From assembly GCA_024509875.1 (NCBI GenBank), contig JAMPIV010019863.1, positions 124,001-188,000 of the forward strand: DNA of 64,000 nt, given 5' to 3'. The notes beneath the pieces were generated by a model. That model was not told where the DNA came from, ran no database searches, and saw nothing but the letters and a program-made list of their open reading frames with translations. The stretch comes from Oreohelix idahoensis. Taxonomy: Eukaryota > Mollusca > Gastropoda > Stylommatophora > Oreohelicidae. Both the position numbers and the translations under genes were made by a program. Shown in pieces: positions 32,802-45,124 of this stretch (the first letter of the stretch is position 1; each line of letters begins with the position of its first letter).

Positions 32802-34887
32802 TGTGATGGGGCTGTAAATACAAGGCATATTTATCGTCCATATATTTTCGATGTGCGCGCAGCACGCTGGGATGTGAAGAGTCTGACTCAGTAGAAGATT
32901 TATTACTAGGCCATAATAAAGCCTAAAAATTAGTTATATTTGATTGTTGTGTGTTATATTAAATAGCTGTAGGTTTTATGTGTGTTTTCGCTATTTCTAG
33001 AGCGATAATGGCGTGTGTTATTTGCGTGGCGCAATTAATCCGCGCAGCGCACTAAAGTTGAGTGATTAGCCTAGAGCCTATATAAAGAGATAGTGGGCGG
33101 CGAATGGGCCTATTTTGCAAAAGCCGCCCAGGAGAGAACAAACGAAGTTAGACACCAGAGCCAAGCTGTAAATGCCTTGAGCACGTGAGTTAATTTAGAA
33201 TAGCATTAGTGTTCTATAATTCTGAAATTATATTGAGCGTGTCTGTTTTAATGGTTAATGAAATAAATAGATTGATGTGTTTCCAGGACCTTATAATTTA
33301 GTCTTGAAATATAAATGAGTGAAAATAATGTGTGGTAGATTTTTACTAGTGCCTAGTCCGGATTGCGGCTGCAATAGTTAAGTACCAAGTATTTCATTCA
33401 TCAGACTGGGCAAGAAAGGCAAACTATTTCACACATGAAACCAGGCAGAGAAGCGATTTATTACTTGAATTTAAATAATATTAACTGTTATCAAGATGGC
33501 AGCCACGTGGTGATGACTGTATAAAAGCGGCGCAAGGAGTCTGAATGTAACACGCTATGTTATGCAGTTTTATATCGTGTGAGTTGACACGTGGGTGAAA
33601 GTAGCTTAAATGTAATTTCCCCCAGTAATGGAAGAAATAGTTGTCGTGTTAAATCGCCTTTATGTGATGTATTTAGTTTCAGTTTTGTTAAAGTCAAGAG
33701 TAATTTTATTTAATTCTTTAATGTAAGAGTAATTAAGTGTATTTCACGATTATTGATTATTCTACTGTATATCTTTAGTGGGTTACTTTGAGTGAGGTGA
33801 GAATATGTATTTAGATTTCTGGAGAGCGCGAGGCCACTCCTTGGGGCGTAAGGCACTTTGAGACAGGTGTTTCTCTGTTTGCTCCGTGCAGAGCATGGAA
33901 ACACCAATGCAACTGGTGTCCATTACAGGATCACAAGAAGCCTTTTTATGCTATTGCAGTGGTTGTTTCTGTAACAATGTGTTTCATGTGATGAGTTCCC
34001 AATCTCATCAGGGGTCATATACAACATGCTTGTTGCCAGGTGCACCAGTCATCACTTACGAGTGCAGGAACAAATATTTATGTGGATCGGTTGAGAGGTA
34101 GTAGCTTACTCTCATTATTGAGAGTATTTGTTGTACATAGAGTTGAATATTATTTTATGTCCATTGGATGATTATTTAATTATTGTGATATGTAGAATGG
34201 TTTGTGAGAGCATGTGGGCTCACTTGGAGATATATATTTCTCTTCTCCGCTCCTGAGGGAGCATAAAGCCACCAGTGTGGATTGCCTCTGCATGAAGTAT
34301 TCATATGCTCGTGCAGTAGTGGTTTCGTTAGCAATCTGTGTTACATGGTGAGATTGCCAGCCTCATTCACAACACCATACTAGTCTCATTGGACGACATG
34401 CATGAGTGTGTGTGTGTGTGATAGCTGAGTGTGTGTGTGCTCTTGCAGTAGTGGTTTTGGTAGCAACCGATGTTACACGGTGAGATTGCCAGCCTCATGC
34501 ACAACACCTTACTAGTCGCATTGGATGACATGCATGAGTGTGTGCGTGTGTGATAGTTGAGGGTGTTAGGTGGCGTGGAAGGACTGTTTGGCAGGTGAGA
34601 GTATCGTTATTTAACTATGATTTTAACTAGACTGTGCTTTGTTTGCGTTTCAGGATTAGCAACTGAGCACTAGCTGGGTGTTTGTTTGGTGTTTGGTTTG
34701 TTGGTTTATTTGTTTAATGTTTGCTTCAGTGTGCTCTTAATGTCACTGATAGGGTTGTAAAAATAAATACAGCCCCTGCCTTAAGAATCAGAGTTTTATT
34801 GTTGAATCGGGTCGGTTGCGCGTGTGCAAGAGAGTGATCAAATATCACAACATCATCATCACCATCTCGCCCACCCTATCACATTAT
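32798..34887. mobile_element. Apparent solo LTR (2.08 kb) inside E2 gag, TTAT TSD
   Basis: The insert at 32802-34883 lies between two TTAT copies and interrupts E2 gag exactly between the codons for NNY and the codon for Asp in DTVR. Its ends are TGTGATGGGG and CCTATCACA, a short inverted repeat starting TG and ending CA as LTRs do. It has a TATA-like TATATAAA at 33079-33086 and an AATAAA at 34762-34767 about 120 bp from the right end, and no coding frame. These traits fit a lone plus-oriented LTR left by recombination of a full element. No second copy is in the window, so the identity is inferred. Confidence 0.72.
34312..34560. repeat. Tandem duplication within the solo LTR
   Basis: Two adjacent copies of a ~125-bp unit containing GTTACATGGTGAGATTGCCA and a TG-repeat, starting near 34312 and 34441. 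A more diverged third relative lies near 33950. Confidence 0.75.
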
Positions 34888-36087
34888 GATACGGTAAGGT
34901 CAATGTTGTTGAAACGTTTTCAACTCACTGAAGAGGGCTATAAGGAAAAATTTAAAGCCATGCTTCCGGGTTCAAGCAAGGATTTTTCTGCATTTATTTC
35001 GTCGATACAGATGACTTTCCAAAGATGGATGGAATTAGCTGGGGTTAATAACTCATATGAGAAGTTAATGGATTTGATTCTAAGAGATAAAGTTTTATCT
35101 TCTGTTAGCAAACCCCTTCGTGAATTTCTTCAAGAACGCAAACCTTCTACGTTGGCTGCTATGGAGGATATTGCTGTTAATTATTGTGTTGCACATCAAG
35201 GGTCATGTTTTGCAAACACGCAGTTAAGAGAACCATTATAAGTTGCTTCCAATATGTCATATCATGGTTATGACAGATCAAGAGCTCACAGCCTTGATAG
35301 GAATCTTACACATAGAAGATATTACGACAATAATTATCATAGACAAAATAATTACAACAATAATGGTAACAATAATTATTATAAAAATAGAAATGACAAT
35401 ATGAATAACAACTCATCCAGAGGTAGACCACAATTCAGAAACCAAGCACCTCATTTCAGAAACGACAACTTCCAACAAAACACAACATGGAACCAACCTT
35501 ACAATGGGACTTCCCATAATAATAATAACTCTAACTGGAAAAATGGTAATAACAATTACAGACCAAGACATAAGAGTTACAATGGTAGAGGTAATAATAA
35601 TAATAATTCAGTTACTCAAAATAGACAACGTTCTACCTCAAGAAACCAACATAGGTTTGACCATAATGCAGGGGCAGCATTGACTACCAATGCACCTCCA
35701 ATTGTTCATAATAATGATATTCCAACGCATTCATCTTCGTCATGTTGTGTTGTTGATAATAATGTGGCAAATATTTGTCCACAATGCAATGCTATTTTTC
35801 AGAAACCCTGCCATACACCAATGAAGGTTACACATACTATTCCTGCAATTAGCCTCACTGCAAATGATGGAACAGGGACATTGATTTTTAATAGAGGATT
35901 AGTCAACGGAAACATAGTTTCAGTGTTGAGGGACTCTGGATCAACCACCATCGGCATCCGTCAATCACTAGTACATCCTCGTTATGCTACTAATGATTTT
36001 GTAAGGTGTATCACTTTCAGTGGGACCATTGAATATTATCCCACGGCTATAATAGACAATAATACTCCCTTTTTTCAGGTAAAGTAA
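34888..36087 (+). pseudogene. E2 gag C-terminal part and protease
   Basis: Resumes gag with TVRSMLLKRFQLTEEGYKEK, matching E1 gag closely, up to about 35240. A stop at 35239 is followed by a long Asn/Arg-rich basic stretch (35300-35640) with no CCHC knuckle, then a CPQC motif near 35777 like the CIQC of E1. The protease follows with DSGSTTIGIRQS near 35933. The frame ends at 36085. The N-rich region is encoded by AAT/AAC runs and may nucleate RNA, as basic gag tails do. Confidence 0.85.
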
Positions 36088-36099
36088 AAGTGTGCCTCC

Positions 36100-37519
36100 T
36101 TCAGAATCCAATTGCTGATTTAACAGTCTGACGTATCCATGGCAGCAAGGACTGCACACCTGAGGAAATCTCAGAATTGGAAAAACTAAGCTTGGCTACA
36201 GCCAATGCAGTGACAACACGAGCTCAAGCTCAGGAATTAAAAAAGGAGGATAATAGAGTTGTCAAAATAGATGATAGTACTGACAACGAGCCTAAGTCAG
36301 TAATAGACAGAGAGTCGTTTGCTCTCAAGCAAAGGGAAGATAATTCTTTGAAGAAATTTTTTACCTTGGTAAACAAGTATGATGACATTGCTGTCAACAA
36401 TAAAATTAAACATTGGTTCACTATTAAGAACGGGATCCTACTTAGGAATTGTATGGACCAGAATAAAGTAAAACAACAGGTCATAGTACCATTATCATTA
36501 AGGACATACATACTACGACATGCACATGACTCCTAATGCGCGGGTCATATGGGCTACACTCCCACACGTTCTCGTCTTTTTTCTGGCCAGGAATATCACG
36601 AGACGTATCTTTGTATGTACGTTCCTGTGTAACTTGCCAGGAAGTCAAGTCTCGTGGAGCGTTCCATAATGCTCCCATTCAGGCCTGCGATATATCAGTT
36701 CGTCCTTTCGATAAGATGGCAATGGACATTATTGGTCCTCTTTTGCCAACTGCAAGAGGTCATAGATATATATTAACATGCATTGATTTATGTACACGAT
36801 GGCCAGAGGCCATACCTCATAAGAATATAACTACATCGGACATAGCTGATGCTTTGTTACTAATATTTTTCAGAGTTGGATTTCCAAAAAAATTACTTTC
36901 AGATCATGGGCCCCAATTTGTGTCTAACACGATGAACGAAGTAATGAAGACTCTTAACATAGGAAGGAGTCTAAGTAGTGTCTATCATCCCATGAGCAAT
37001 GGTTCAGTTGAGAGGCTCAACCGCACCATTAAACAGTTATTACATAAAGTTACTACCAATAATCCTCAAGACTGGGAGAGGGCTCTCCCAGCAATCTTGT
37101 TTGCTTACAGAGAGGTCCCGAATTAACAAACCGGTTTCTCTCCGTTCAAGTTAGTGTTTGGTGCTCCACCAAGAGATCCTATGGGACTTATAAAAGATTT
37201 ACTACTCGACTCTGAGATGACTCAGGAAACCCAGTCATCTTATGAATACATTATTAACTTATGTAAACAAATCATAGATGCTTGCCAGATGGCAACAGCT
37301 TCCTCGGAGGCTGCAAAAGACAAAGCAAGACAGTTCCAAAATAAAAATAGACGATTACGCCAGTTATTTCCTGGTGATGAAGCTTTCTTGCTACTCCCAC
37401 GAAAAGATAATAAACTGTTAATCGCTTGGAACGGTCTATATAAAGTGTTAGAATTTCTGATGTCGACTACATACTGGACATTAAAGGTCAGAAAAAAATT
37501 CATCATATCAACATGCTAA
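36100..37519 (+). pseudogene. E2 integrase
   Basis: Begins after a TTRAQAQELK segment that E1 and E3 also carry between protease and integrase. Zinc region: LRHAHDS, then a TAA, then C-G-H, and RSCVTCQEVKS near 36625. Catalytic residues: Asp in MAMDIIGPL near 36720, Asp in LSDHGPQFVS near 36900, Glu in GSVERLNRTI near 37010. A TAA at 37124 lies near the end of the core. The C-terminal part has ARQFQNKNRRLRQLFPGDEA and a decayed GPY-like module near 37430. Stop codons and frameshifts show it is inactive. Confidence 0.9.
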
Positions 37520-39330
37520 AAGAGTTCTTTACTCGTCCTCAACATCTACAGTCTATTTTTCATGACTCAGATGATAAATCAATTGGTTCTTGCCAATATT
37601 CTAGTCTTTCGGTGATTCAGGAAGAGGAATCATCATTTCCTGAAATTCACATGTCTTTTCCTACACCTACATTACAATCTTTCGAGTCTTGGAGAAATGT
37701 AACTATTTCTCCTTCATTAAAATCTCAAGAAAATAATACAATCTGTAAACTCTTAGAGACTTATTCTGATGTTCTGACTGATATACCGGGTTGTACATCA
37801 ATCATTTCTCACGACATTATATTTAAGGACAAAACACCAATAAAACTTCATCCTTACTCAGTTCCTATTCATTATCAAGAGAAGACATCACAGGAACTTA
37901 ATCAAATGTTAGCGTTAGGAATCATAGAAAACAGTAACTCTCCATTTTCCTCACCTTTAGTTATTGTCAGAAAAAAGGACAATAATATACGTCTGTGTGT
38001 CGATTACAGAAAACTTAATGCTCAAACTGTGGCAGACAGTGAACCACACCCTCTTATTGACGATTTACTTACTCGTCTATCATCAGCAACATATTTCACA
38101 AAAATTGACTTAGCCAAGGGATATTGGCAGATTCCCTTAACAGAACAAGCCAAATATTTTACCGCGTTCTCGACTCCACAAGGTCTCTACCAGTGGAATG
38201 TCATGCCTTTTGGGCTCATGAACGCACCTGCAACGTTCATTCGCATGATGCGAAAAATTTTATCTTGCAGACCAGACATTATCACATCTTCTTCTTCTTC
38301 CGTCCTTAGCCACCGACCGTCAAAGCAGTCAGTGGCCATTACGCCTAGTGGCGTCTTAGGGCAACAGCAGATAGGTTTTCTTTGCCATTGTTTCCCATCA
38401 CGCCTAGTGGCGTCTTTAGGGCAACGGCAAATCAACCCATTTGCTGTTGTTTCCGTAATCGAAGTGACTGGCAAACGGGTGATCAGCCCGTAGCCAAGAC
38501 ATTATCACATATATTGATGATATTTGTCTCTTTAGTTCTTCATTTGATGAACATTTTTTAGGATTAAGTTCCGTATTAGACATCTTAAGAGCTAACAACT
38601 TAACTGCTAGACCAAGTAAAATACAAATAGCTTTTCACGAAATAACTTTTCTTGGACATATCATAGGGGCTGAACGTATCCAAACCATTCCCCATAATGT
38701 ATCGAAAATTTTAAAATTATCAGTTCCACAAAGAAACAAATTAGGAGCTTACTGGGTCTTGTCCAGTATTATAGCAGATTTATACCCAACTTGTCGTCCA
38801 TCACGGCTGTCTTGTCTTCGTTATTGAGGAAAGATATGCCTATGAAAATTACGTGGACAACAGACTGCAACATAACTTTTAATAAAATTTTGACAATCTT
38901 TTCCAGGCCACCTATTTTAAGGTTGCCAGATACTAAAAATATGTTCATTCTCCGTATAGATGCAAGCAGTTACGGATTAGGAGGTAGCCTGTTACAAGAA
39001 CATGATGGCGTACTTCACCCAACTCTCTTCATATCGAGAAAACTCACCGATGCTGAACTCAAATACTCGATGATAGATAAAGAACTCCTTGCAGTCGTGT
39101 GGGCAATTCAGAAACTGGAGAAGTTCTTACTTGGCGCCCCATTTATCATCCAAACCGATCAAAAAGCAGTAGCTTCACTCAGAAGAGCCAATCACAACAA
39201 CGCCAAGTTAGCGCAATTTTCCATACTGCTCCAACCATTTGATTTTACAATAGAAGCCATTCAGGGACACAAGAATGTGGTGGCAGATTGCCGATCCCGC
39301 CATCCGTCATCGTCAATCACAGAAAACTAA
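37513..39330 (+). pseudogene. E2 reverse transcriptase and RNase H, split by a LINE tail
   Basis: Reverse transcriptase from about 37790: PLVIVRKKDNNIRLCVDYRK near 37957, FTKIDLAKGYWQIPL near 38097 and MPFGLMNAPATFIRMMRK near 38204. The 38288-38496 insert lies just before the catalytic YIDDICLF (38511). Thumb and connection follow with FLGHIIGAERIQ and SRFIPNLSSITAVL after a one-base break near 38740. RNase H has RIDASSYGLGGSLLQEHDG near 38953 and DKELLAVVWAI near 39077, and ends at 39328. It follows integrase, giving the INT-RT-RH order. Confidence 0.92.
38274..38510 (-). mobile_element. LINE family B 3' end in E2 reverse transcriptase, 14-bp TSD
   Basis: The insert at 38288-38496 lies between two AGACATTATCACAT copies. 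On the minus strand it ends with GACGGTCGGTGGCTAAGGA and a GAAGAAGAAG tail, matching the 3' end of the LINE at 18485-21541. It contains two copies of the short block GACGCCACTAGGCG, so the source copy had an internal duplication. Confidence 0.93.
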
Positions 39331-40480
39331 GAACTCAATGAACTAAAACTCGTTATATGCTGGAAGTTATTCAGCCATATTCAAGAGATGACAAACTTAC
39401 AACTCATAATGGGCAAAGGCATTAAGTTGTTCACAGACAGTGGAACATTTCGTTACTAAATTTCGGATTTAAAGGACTTAAGTGATCATGAATCAAATGT
39501 ATGAAAACAAAACATTATTGAAACGTTCAAAAAACAATATTACTTTTCAAATAGTCGAATGACATTATCAATTTCGTTCAAATTTTAATGGACTTTGGTT
39601 AGTGTCCATATGTAGCTCAATTGATTTCAAACATTCTTCTATCAAGATACGATTGAAAATAGGATCAAACATACTTATACATACTTTCAAGTACTGTCAT
39701 TTGAACTCAGGATCATCTATAGCTGCATGAATTATTGTTAATCGAACATTACGCACATGGATGGACTTCGCACAGCTTATTCGTCGGAATTGACACTAGT
39801 TATTTTAATACTTTATTGTGATTAAATAAAAGAAAGAGAAAAAGAATTTCAAAACAAACAGTATCACACAATTAATTAATATAAGTACTGTAGTTAAGTA
39901 ACTAGTGATTATTATATGTATTTTAATAACTTATATTAACATAATGATGATATATAATTATATGTATTATGGTTTATTAGTTGATAGATATTGGGTTATA
40001 TTTACTTAGATAATTTCTTTTACACACACATATTCTATTCTAATCTATTAATTTCTTATTACTATCTTTTCATGCATTCTTAATTTTTCTTTTCTTTTCT
40101 TTACTTTATTTAACAATGACACAATACTTTATTTTACTTAATTAGATTTTGCTTCTATAACATCCTTCACACATTACATTTAGTTGATTCTATATTTAAT
40201 TAGTTTTAGATTATGATGTTGAATAACACAACACACATTTATTAGTTAAGACATCATTTTAGTTACATACATAATTATTTACTATACTATCTGACAGTTG
40301 ACATTTCTTTAGTTAACTTATTATATTTTAATGTATTTTGTGACATGTACTATATTTGACTATGACCTTTGACAATGATTTACTGAAAGCATCGTAGGCC
40401 ATATGTCGATAATCTTTAAATATTTTTGAAATAATTATGAGAAAAAAAAATCTATAGAATAGATTTTTTTTACCCCCATC
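39331..40480 (+). other. E2 3' untranslated region
   Basis: About 1.15 kb of very AT-rich sequence between the RNase H stop and the polypurine tract. No coding frame is seen. Confidence 0.6.
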
Positions 40481-40491
40481 GGTCAGGGGAA
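40481..40491 (+). other. E2 polypurine tract
   Basis: GGTCAGGGGAA directly before the 3' LTR. Confidence 0.65.
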
Positions 40492-41336
40492 TGTTATGAC
40501 AGGTTTTATGATCTTAGCCACTTTTATAGTGAGCTCTTTTAAAGTTACGCATTAAAAGGTTTGAAATGCTATTAATATATATTATGTTTCGCGCTTCACG
40601 GTAATTGAACCCGAATCGGTAGAGTTGCTTAGATTTATGATGATGTGTTGCGTTGGTATGCTAACACGTGACGACATTATAATTGTACCCTTTGTATTCT
40701 ATATTCCGTCCTAGTCAGATGTGATTTTCAACGCTCCTGTTTATAATAGTAATTGTGTAGAGGTTTTTCTATTACATGGCACCAGGGTCTGCCAACTTGA
40801 TATGGATACAAATAACGTCTCATTTTGATGGATGAATCATTCTTCAGTTAAAGAATAGTTGCAGGGAGTATATTATTAATAAGTATCCAAATTATAAATA
40901 TCGACCAGCTTTGGTTATTCATTACCGGATTACCGACATATGGAATCGCGAGTAAATAGCCAGACGTTGTGACGATTAATGAAGTAACTTCAGGAGACGC
41001 TCTTATATACTGCATGAACATTATGTATACTTGATTACTATGATGTCTTGTGGATTGCATACCGTCAATTAAAATGTATCATGTGGACTCGTACCACCTA
41101 TGGACTTGTCAACTAACTATCGTTATTGAAGTTTGGTCAGTTCTACCCCACATTCGTCAACTTTAAATATCAGCATGATTCTCTCCAACGAAATAAGTCA
41201 AAATTGATAAAGAGAAGATAAATAAAGACATGGCCAGAAGTAATGAACCCTTTTTATTAATAAAGAACTGTATAAAAATGTCACGCAGAGAAGACAGACC
41301 TCCAAGCCACAAGCACGCACAACAAAGTGGTTAACA
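40492..41336 (+). repeat. E2 3' LTR
   Basis: 845 bp beginning TGTTATGACAGG and ending GTGGTTAACA, about 97 percent like the 5' LTR by eye and followed by CATAT. Confidence 0.95.
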
Positions 41337-41524
41337 CATATCATAGCTTCTTAACATTCCCTTGTTTACTTGAGACACCAAAGACGCCCTCTTTTCAAGA
41401 TGATCACTCACTTGGGGATCTGCCATGGGTAATTTTTTAATACCAGTAACGTGGCACAGACTCTGCCACTAACTAACATTGACCAACTGAATTACCAGTT
41501 CAGTGACACTGAAGGGTGCAGATC

Positions 41525-41678
41525 TTCAGTGAAAAAAATGGCAGATTCCTATGTAGGTCTATTTTGTAACATGCTGGAAATGCTCCAGCCGGCGTGGTGA
41601 TTCCTGCCAGCGCCTACCTGTACATTTCCAGCATGCTACAAGATAGACCTCCATAGGAATCTGCCATTTTTTCAGTGA
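41525..41678. mobile_element. 138-bp foldback element with 8-bp TSD
   Basis: The sequence at 41533-41670 is nearly a perfect hairpin. The left arm AATGGCAGATTCCTATGTAG continues to CATGCTGGAAATG, and the right arm is its inverse with a few mismatches, leaving a loop of about 40 bp. It is flanked by TTCAGTGA on both sides (41525-41532, 41671-41678). An 8-bp TSD fits a hAT-type MITE. There is no coding potential. Confidence 0.82.
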
Positions 41679-41679
41679 C

Positions 41680-42680
41680 AAATGTTAGGCTGTGCATATA
41701 ATATGGGAACAATTTCTGGAAGAACAATTTTAGAGAAAAAACATTGCACTATATTTAGACCAATACAGTACTTTCACAACTGCCTGAAGCTGAGAGCATG
41801 CATAAATCACAACAATAGGCTGACACTTGAGAGTAACAACCCGAAATTAAAGGACCAAAACACTTTTCCAACCAGGAGACTACTTCTGATATCAGATTGT
41901 ATCCTGTTGTAACACTCTTATACAGTTTCCCATCACATCTTGTTCTTTAATAAATTGTTAGACACCTAGTTTTAACTGATTCCGTACGTAATTATTTTCA
42001 GCTCTGGACGGAATTATTTTTAAGCCCCAAAAATTTACACATACATAATTTACGTTTACTGACAATGTGTGTCTAATCATGAGTTAAGTATAACATATTA
42101 TATATCAAATTAAAGTACATTGGATGAACAATATAAATCCATATGCCTTTCTAGCTAATTTTATGTTATGTTTATGTTATAACAGATAACATGTACACGG
42201 AAAAAAAGATAACACGATTAAAGATGAAGATAAATGTGAAAAAATCCGTTCAAACGCAAATAAAAGACGTTGAAGCTTGTTGAAATTTGCCCAGTTTTGT
42301 GTTTACTTCCATTCGAGATAAATTCCGGGCAGTATAAAATATCAAAATAGAAAGAAACAATGAAATAAATCAGCGTCTTTTAAAAGATCTTACGTCTACA
42401 GCGTTCTGCCTTTGCGTCTATTATTAGATCTTGCGTACGGAATCAGTTAAAATGTTCACCAGATTATAAGAAAATGTGGGATAAGAAATCTCATAAAGAA
42501 AACTTTATGATAATTAAAATTATTGTAGGTCACAACACCTACATAGGTTTGCAGATTTGTATATATAAATAATTGACAGTAGCATACCTCTGAGATGTCT
42601 TCTTGTTTTATTCTGACAGATGAATCTAAAACTTCAGAGTCATAATTTCTGACATCCTGGTAGAAGAAAATAAAGTTCAC
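41680..42680. other. No gene seen
   Basis: AT-rich unassigned sequence between the foldback element and the minisatellite. Confidence 0.55.
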
Positions 42681-42689
42681 AGTAATATT

Positions 42690-42952
42690 ACAGATAATAA
42701 AAGTGCAACTCAACTTGTTATGACACAGATAATATTACATAGATAATAAAAGAACAACTCAACATGTTACAACACAGATATTATTACATAGACAATAAAA
42801 GAGCAACTCAACATGTTATAACACAGTTAATAAAAGAACTACTCAACATGTTATGACACAGATAATATTACACAGACAATAAAAGAACAACTCAACAAGT
42901 TACAACACATAATAAAAGAACAACTCAACTTGTTACGACACAGATAATATTA
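42690..42952. repeat. 49-bp minisatellite, block 1
   Basis: About six imperfect units containing AACATGTTATGACACAGATA and AATAAAAGAACAACTC. Several units have internal deletions. Confidence 0.88.
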
Positions 42953-43771
42953 CTTACTTACTTATTCATTCCCCTTCTACCATGAGGTGTAGAGGTTTGG
43001 AAAAGAGAGCGTCAGACTATACTATCGGCTGTCTTCCTCCTGGCCTGGTTCCATTCTAGTCCTCGGTCCTTCAAAGATTGTCTAATGTTGTCCTCCCAGT
43101 GGACTCTGGGTCGTCCTGGGGGTCTGGATCTCTGTTTCCCATGCTTGTTGTGGTAGCCGATCTTCTCCCATTCTGCAGACATGGCCAAACCATCTTAATT
43201 GGGACTGTTCTACTTGGGTCTGCAGGGGGTGGGATTTTAGGCCTTGACATTTCGTCTGGTTGCGGACCATGTCTCTTCTTGTTACTTCAACCACCTTCCT
43301 CAGATATCTCATTTCTGAGGTTTGGATCTGGCTTTTGTGGGTTGTAGTCATTGCCCATGACTCGCATCCATATGTCAAGACTGGGACATAGGTGGAGCGG
43401 TATACAGCCATCTTTGTTTTCTTATTAACCTCTCTCTTGCTGAGGAATCCTCGATTTATGGCCTGAAAAAGTCTCCCAGCTGCTGCTTTTCGAGTGGCCA
43501 ACTCTTCTTTGATGCCTCCCTATGGTCTATAATATCTCCGAGGTATTTAAAGTGTCGACCTGCTCCAGGACCTGTTCTCCCAGCTTAATCTGATGTCTTC
43601 TTTCTTCTCGTGATATCACCATGGATTTTGTTTTAGAACTGCTTATGACCATCCCTCTCTTCTACAGCTCTTCCTTCCAGACTTGCAGGTTGGATTGGAG
43701 ATGTGCCTCTGATTTAGCAATCAGGGCAACATCATCAGCTCTGAAATACAGACCTATCTCATCTTCCAGAA
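42953..43771 (-). pseudogene. LINE family D 3' end splitting the minisatellite
   Basis: The minus strand encodes the end of a LINE protein: FQAINRGFLSKREVNKKTKM, TYGCESWAMTTTHKSQIQ and LRWFGHVCRMGEDRLPQQAW, ending near 43082. A TAAG-type tail lies at 42953-42972 and older, frame-broken reverse-transcriptase sequence runs to about 43770. Minisatellite units lie on both sides, so it was inserted into the array. I could not find a clean TSD. Confidence 0.82.
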
Positions 43772-44205
43772 ACAACTCAACATGGTACAACACAGATAAT
43801 ATTACACAGACAATAAAAGAACAACTCAACATGTTATGACACAGATAATATTACACATACAATAAAAGAACAACTCAACATGTTATGACACAGATAATAT
43901 TACACATACAATAAAAGAACAACTCAACATGTTATGACACAGATAATATTACACATACAATGAAATAACAACTCAACATGTTATGACACAGATAATATTA
44001 CATATACAATAAAAGAACAACTCAACATGTTACGACACAGATAATATTACACATACAATAAAAGAACTCAACATGCTACAACACAGATAATATTACACAT
44101 ACAATAAAAGAACAACTCAACATGTTACAACACAGATAATATTACACATACAATAAAAGAACAACTCAACATGTTACGACACAGATATTACACATACAAT
44201 CCATG
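43772..44205. repeat. 49-bp minisatellite, block 2
   Basis: About nine units of the same 49-bp repeat as 42690-42952, more regular than block 1. Confidence 0.9.
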
Positions 44206-44211
44206 TTTGAC

Positions 44212-44312
44212 TTCTTGCCAATGTCTCTTTCACTGAGAAATCCTCGATTCATGGCCTGAAAAAAGACTGTTTTGCTGAGAGTTGCCGCTCTTCTGATAGC
44301 CAAATCTCCATG
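44212..44312 (-). pseudogene. Short second fragment of LINE family D
   Basis: GAAATCCTCGATTCATGGCC and the following bases match 43442-43500 with several differences. It is a small diverged copy of the same LINE at the end of the minisatellite. Confidence 0.65.
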
Positions 44313-44640
44313 TTGTTAACCTAAGGATGAAAGTTAGAGTTTAGGGTTAGGTTTATGACTGGTAGGCATAACCCCTCATTACTGTATCTCAGGATTCTAT
44401 TATGTTTTCTTTTAGACCGTATTAACCACACAGCCCACTGTTTTTCATTTTAACCAAAAATCTCAAGTGTGTTTCACACATTCCTTGGCATCATTATTTC
44501 TATATTAAATAAATTTAAAGAATAGGCTTGGGCAGGTAGGACTTGAGTATAGAATTTGTGACATCACGAAAAAAATAGAAGTGTCATATGTTTGAGATAA
44601 CACTTTGTACATAGAAGAAAACAAATAAAAAAATGTAAGA
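44313..44640. other. No gene seen
   Basis: Unassigned sequence between two LINE remnants. Confidence 0.5.
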
Positions 44641-45110
44641 AGAAACATCAAAAGAGACAGGAAATATATCAGAGTTGGCAGGGGAAGCAGAGGAAGCTGC
44701 AGCTAAAGGAAAGATAAGGTACCTGTACAACAAAACAAAAAAAGCTAACAGAAATATAATCTTGTAAAAGGTCAGAACATTCTGAGGAACTTCTACAGAG
44801 ACCAACTCCACCAAATCCTCCAGAAATCCAGCCTGCGGAAGAAATTGTGAACAAACAAACAGTTCAGAAATAAAGAAAGCCATAAAGCTTCTAAAAGATG
44901 GAAAAGCAGCTGGTCCAGATGGCATTCCAGCAGACACCATCACCTGGTATAAAGAGAGAAGAAATACCAGCAGAATGGAAGAAAGGTTATCTAGTCAAGG
45001 TGCCTAATAAGGGAGATTTTCAAGAACGCACAAATTACACAAGACAAATTTTACTTTCTGTTCCAGGAAAAATATTAAGCAACAGGGATGCCTCTTGTCT
45101 TTTCTTACTA
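44640..45110 (+). pseudogene. LINE remnant around the start of the reverse transcriptase
   Basis: In broken frames the sequence encodes EIKKAIKLLKDGKAAGPDGI near 44865-44925, the conserved linker before a LINE reverse transcriptase, followed by IPAEWKKGYLVKVPNKGDF in another frame near 44965. Only this piece remains. Confidence 0.78.
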
Positions 45111-45124
45111 GCAATAGATTAAAT

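Larger units (their letters stand above)
29940..41341 (+). mobile_element. E2: Gmr1-like Ty3/gypsy LTR retrotransposon, decayed, with nested inserts
   Basis: The element runs 29945-41336 between two CATAT copies (29940-29944, 41337-41341). LTRs of about 845 bp flank a plus-strand series: gag, protease, integrase, reverse transcriptase, RNase H. Integrase again comes before reverse transcriptase. By eye the LTRs differ at roughly 25-30 positions, about 3 percent, so the insertion is clearly older than E1. It holds three insertions: a LINE tail at 32006-32070, an apparent solo LTR at 32802-34883 and a LINE tail at 38288-38496. Confidence 0.95.

Noticed and set aside
33886..34101. Cys-rich 71-residue frame in the solo LTR
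   Set aside because: Short, with no homologue I recognise, and part of the sequence that is tandemly duplicated as DNA rather than conserved as protein.
42690..44205. CRISPR-like array
   Set aside because: Units are contiguous 49-bp repeats without unique spacers. This is a minisatellite in an animal genome.
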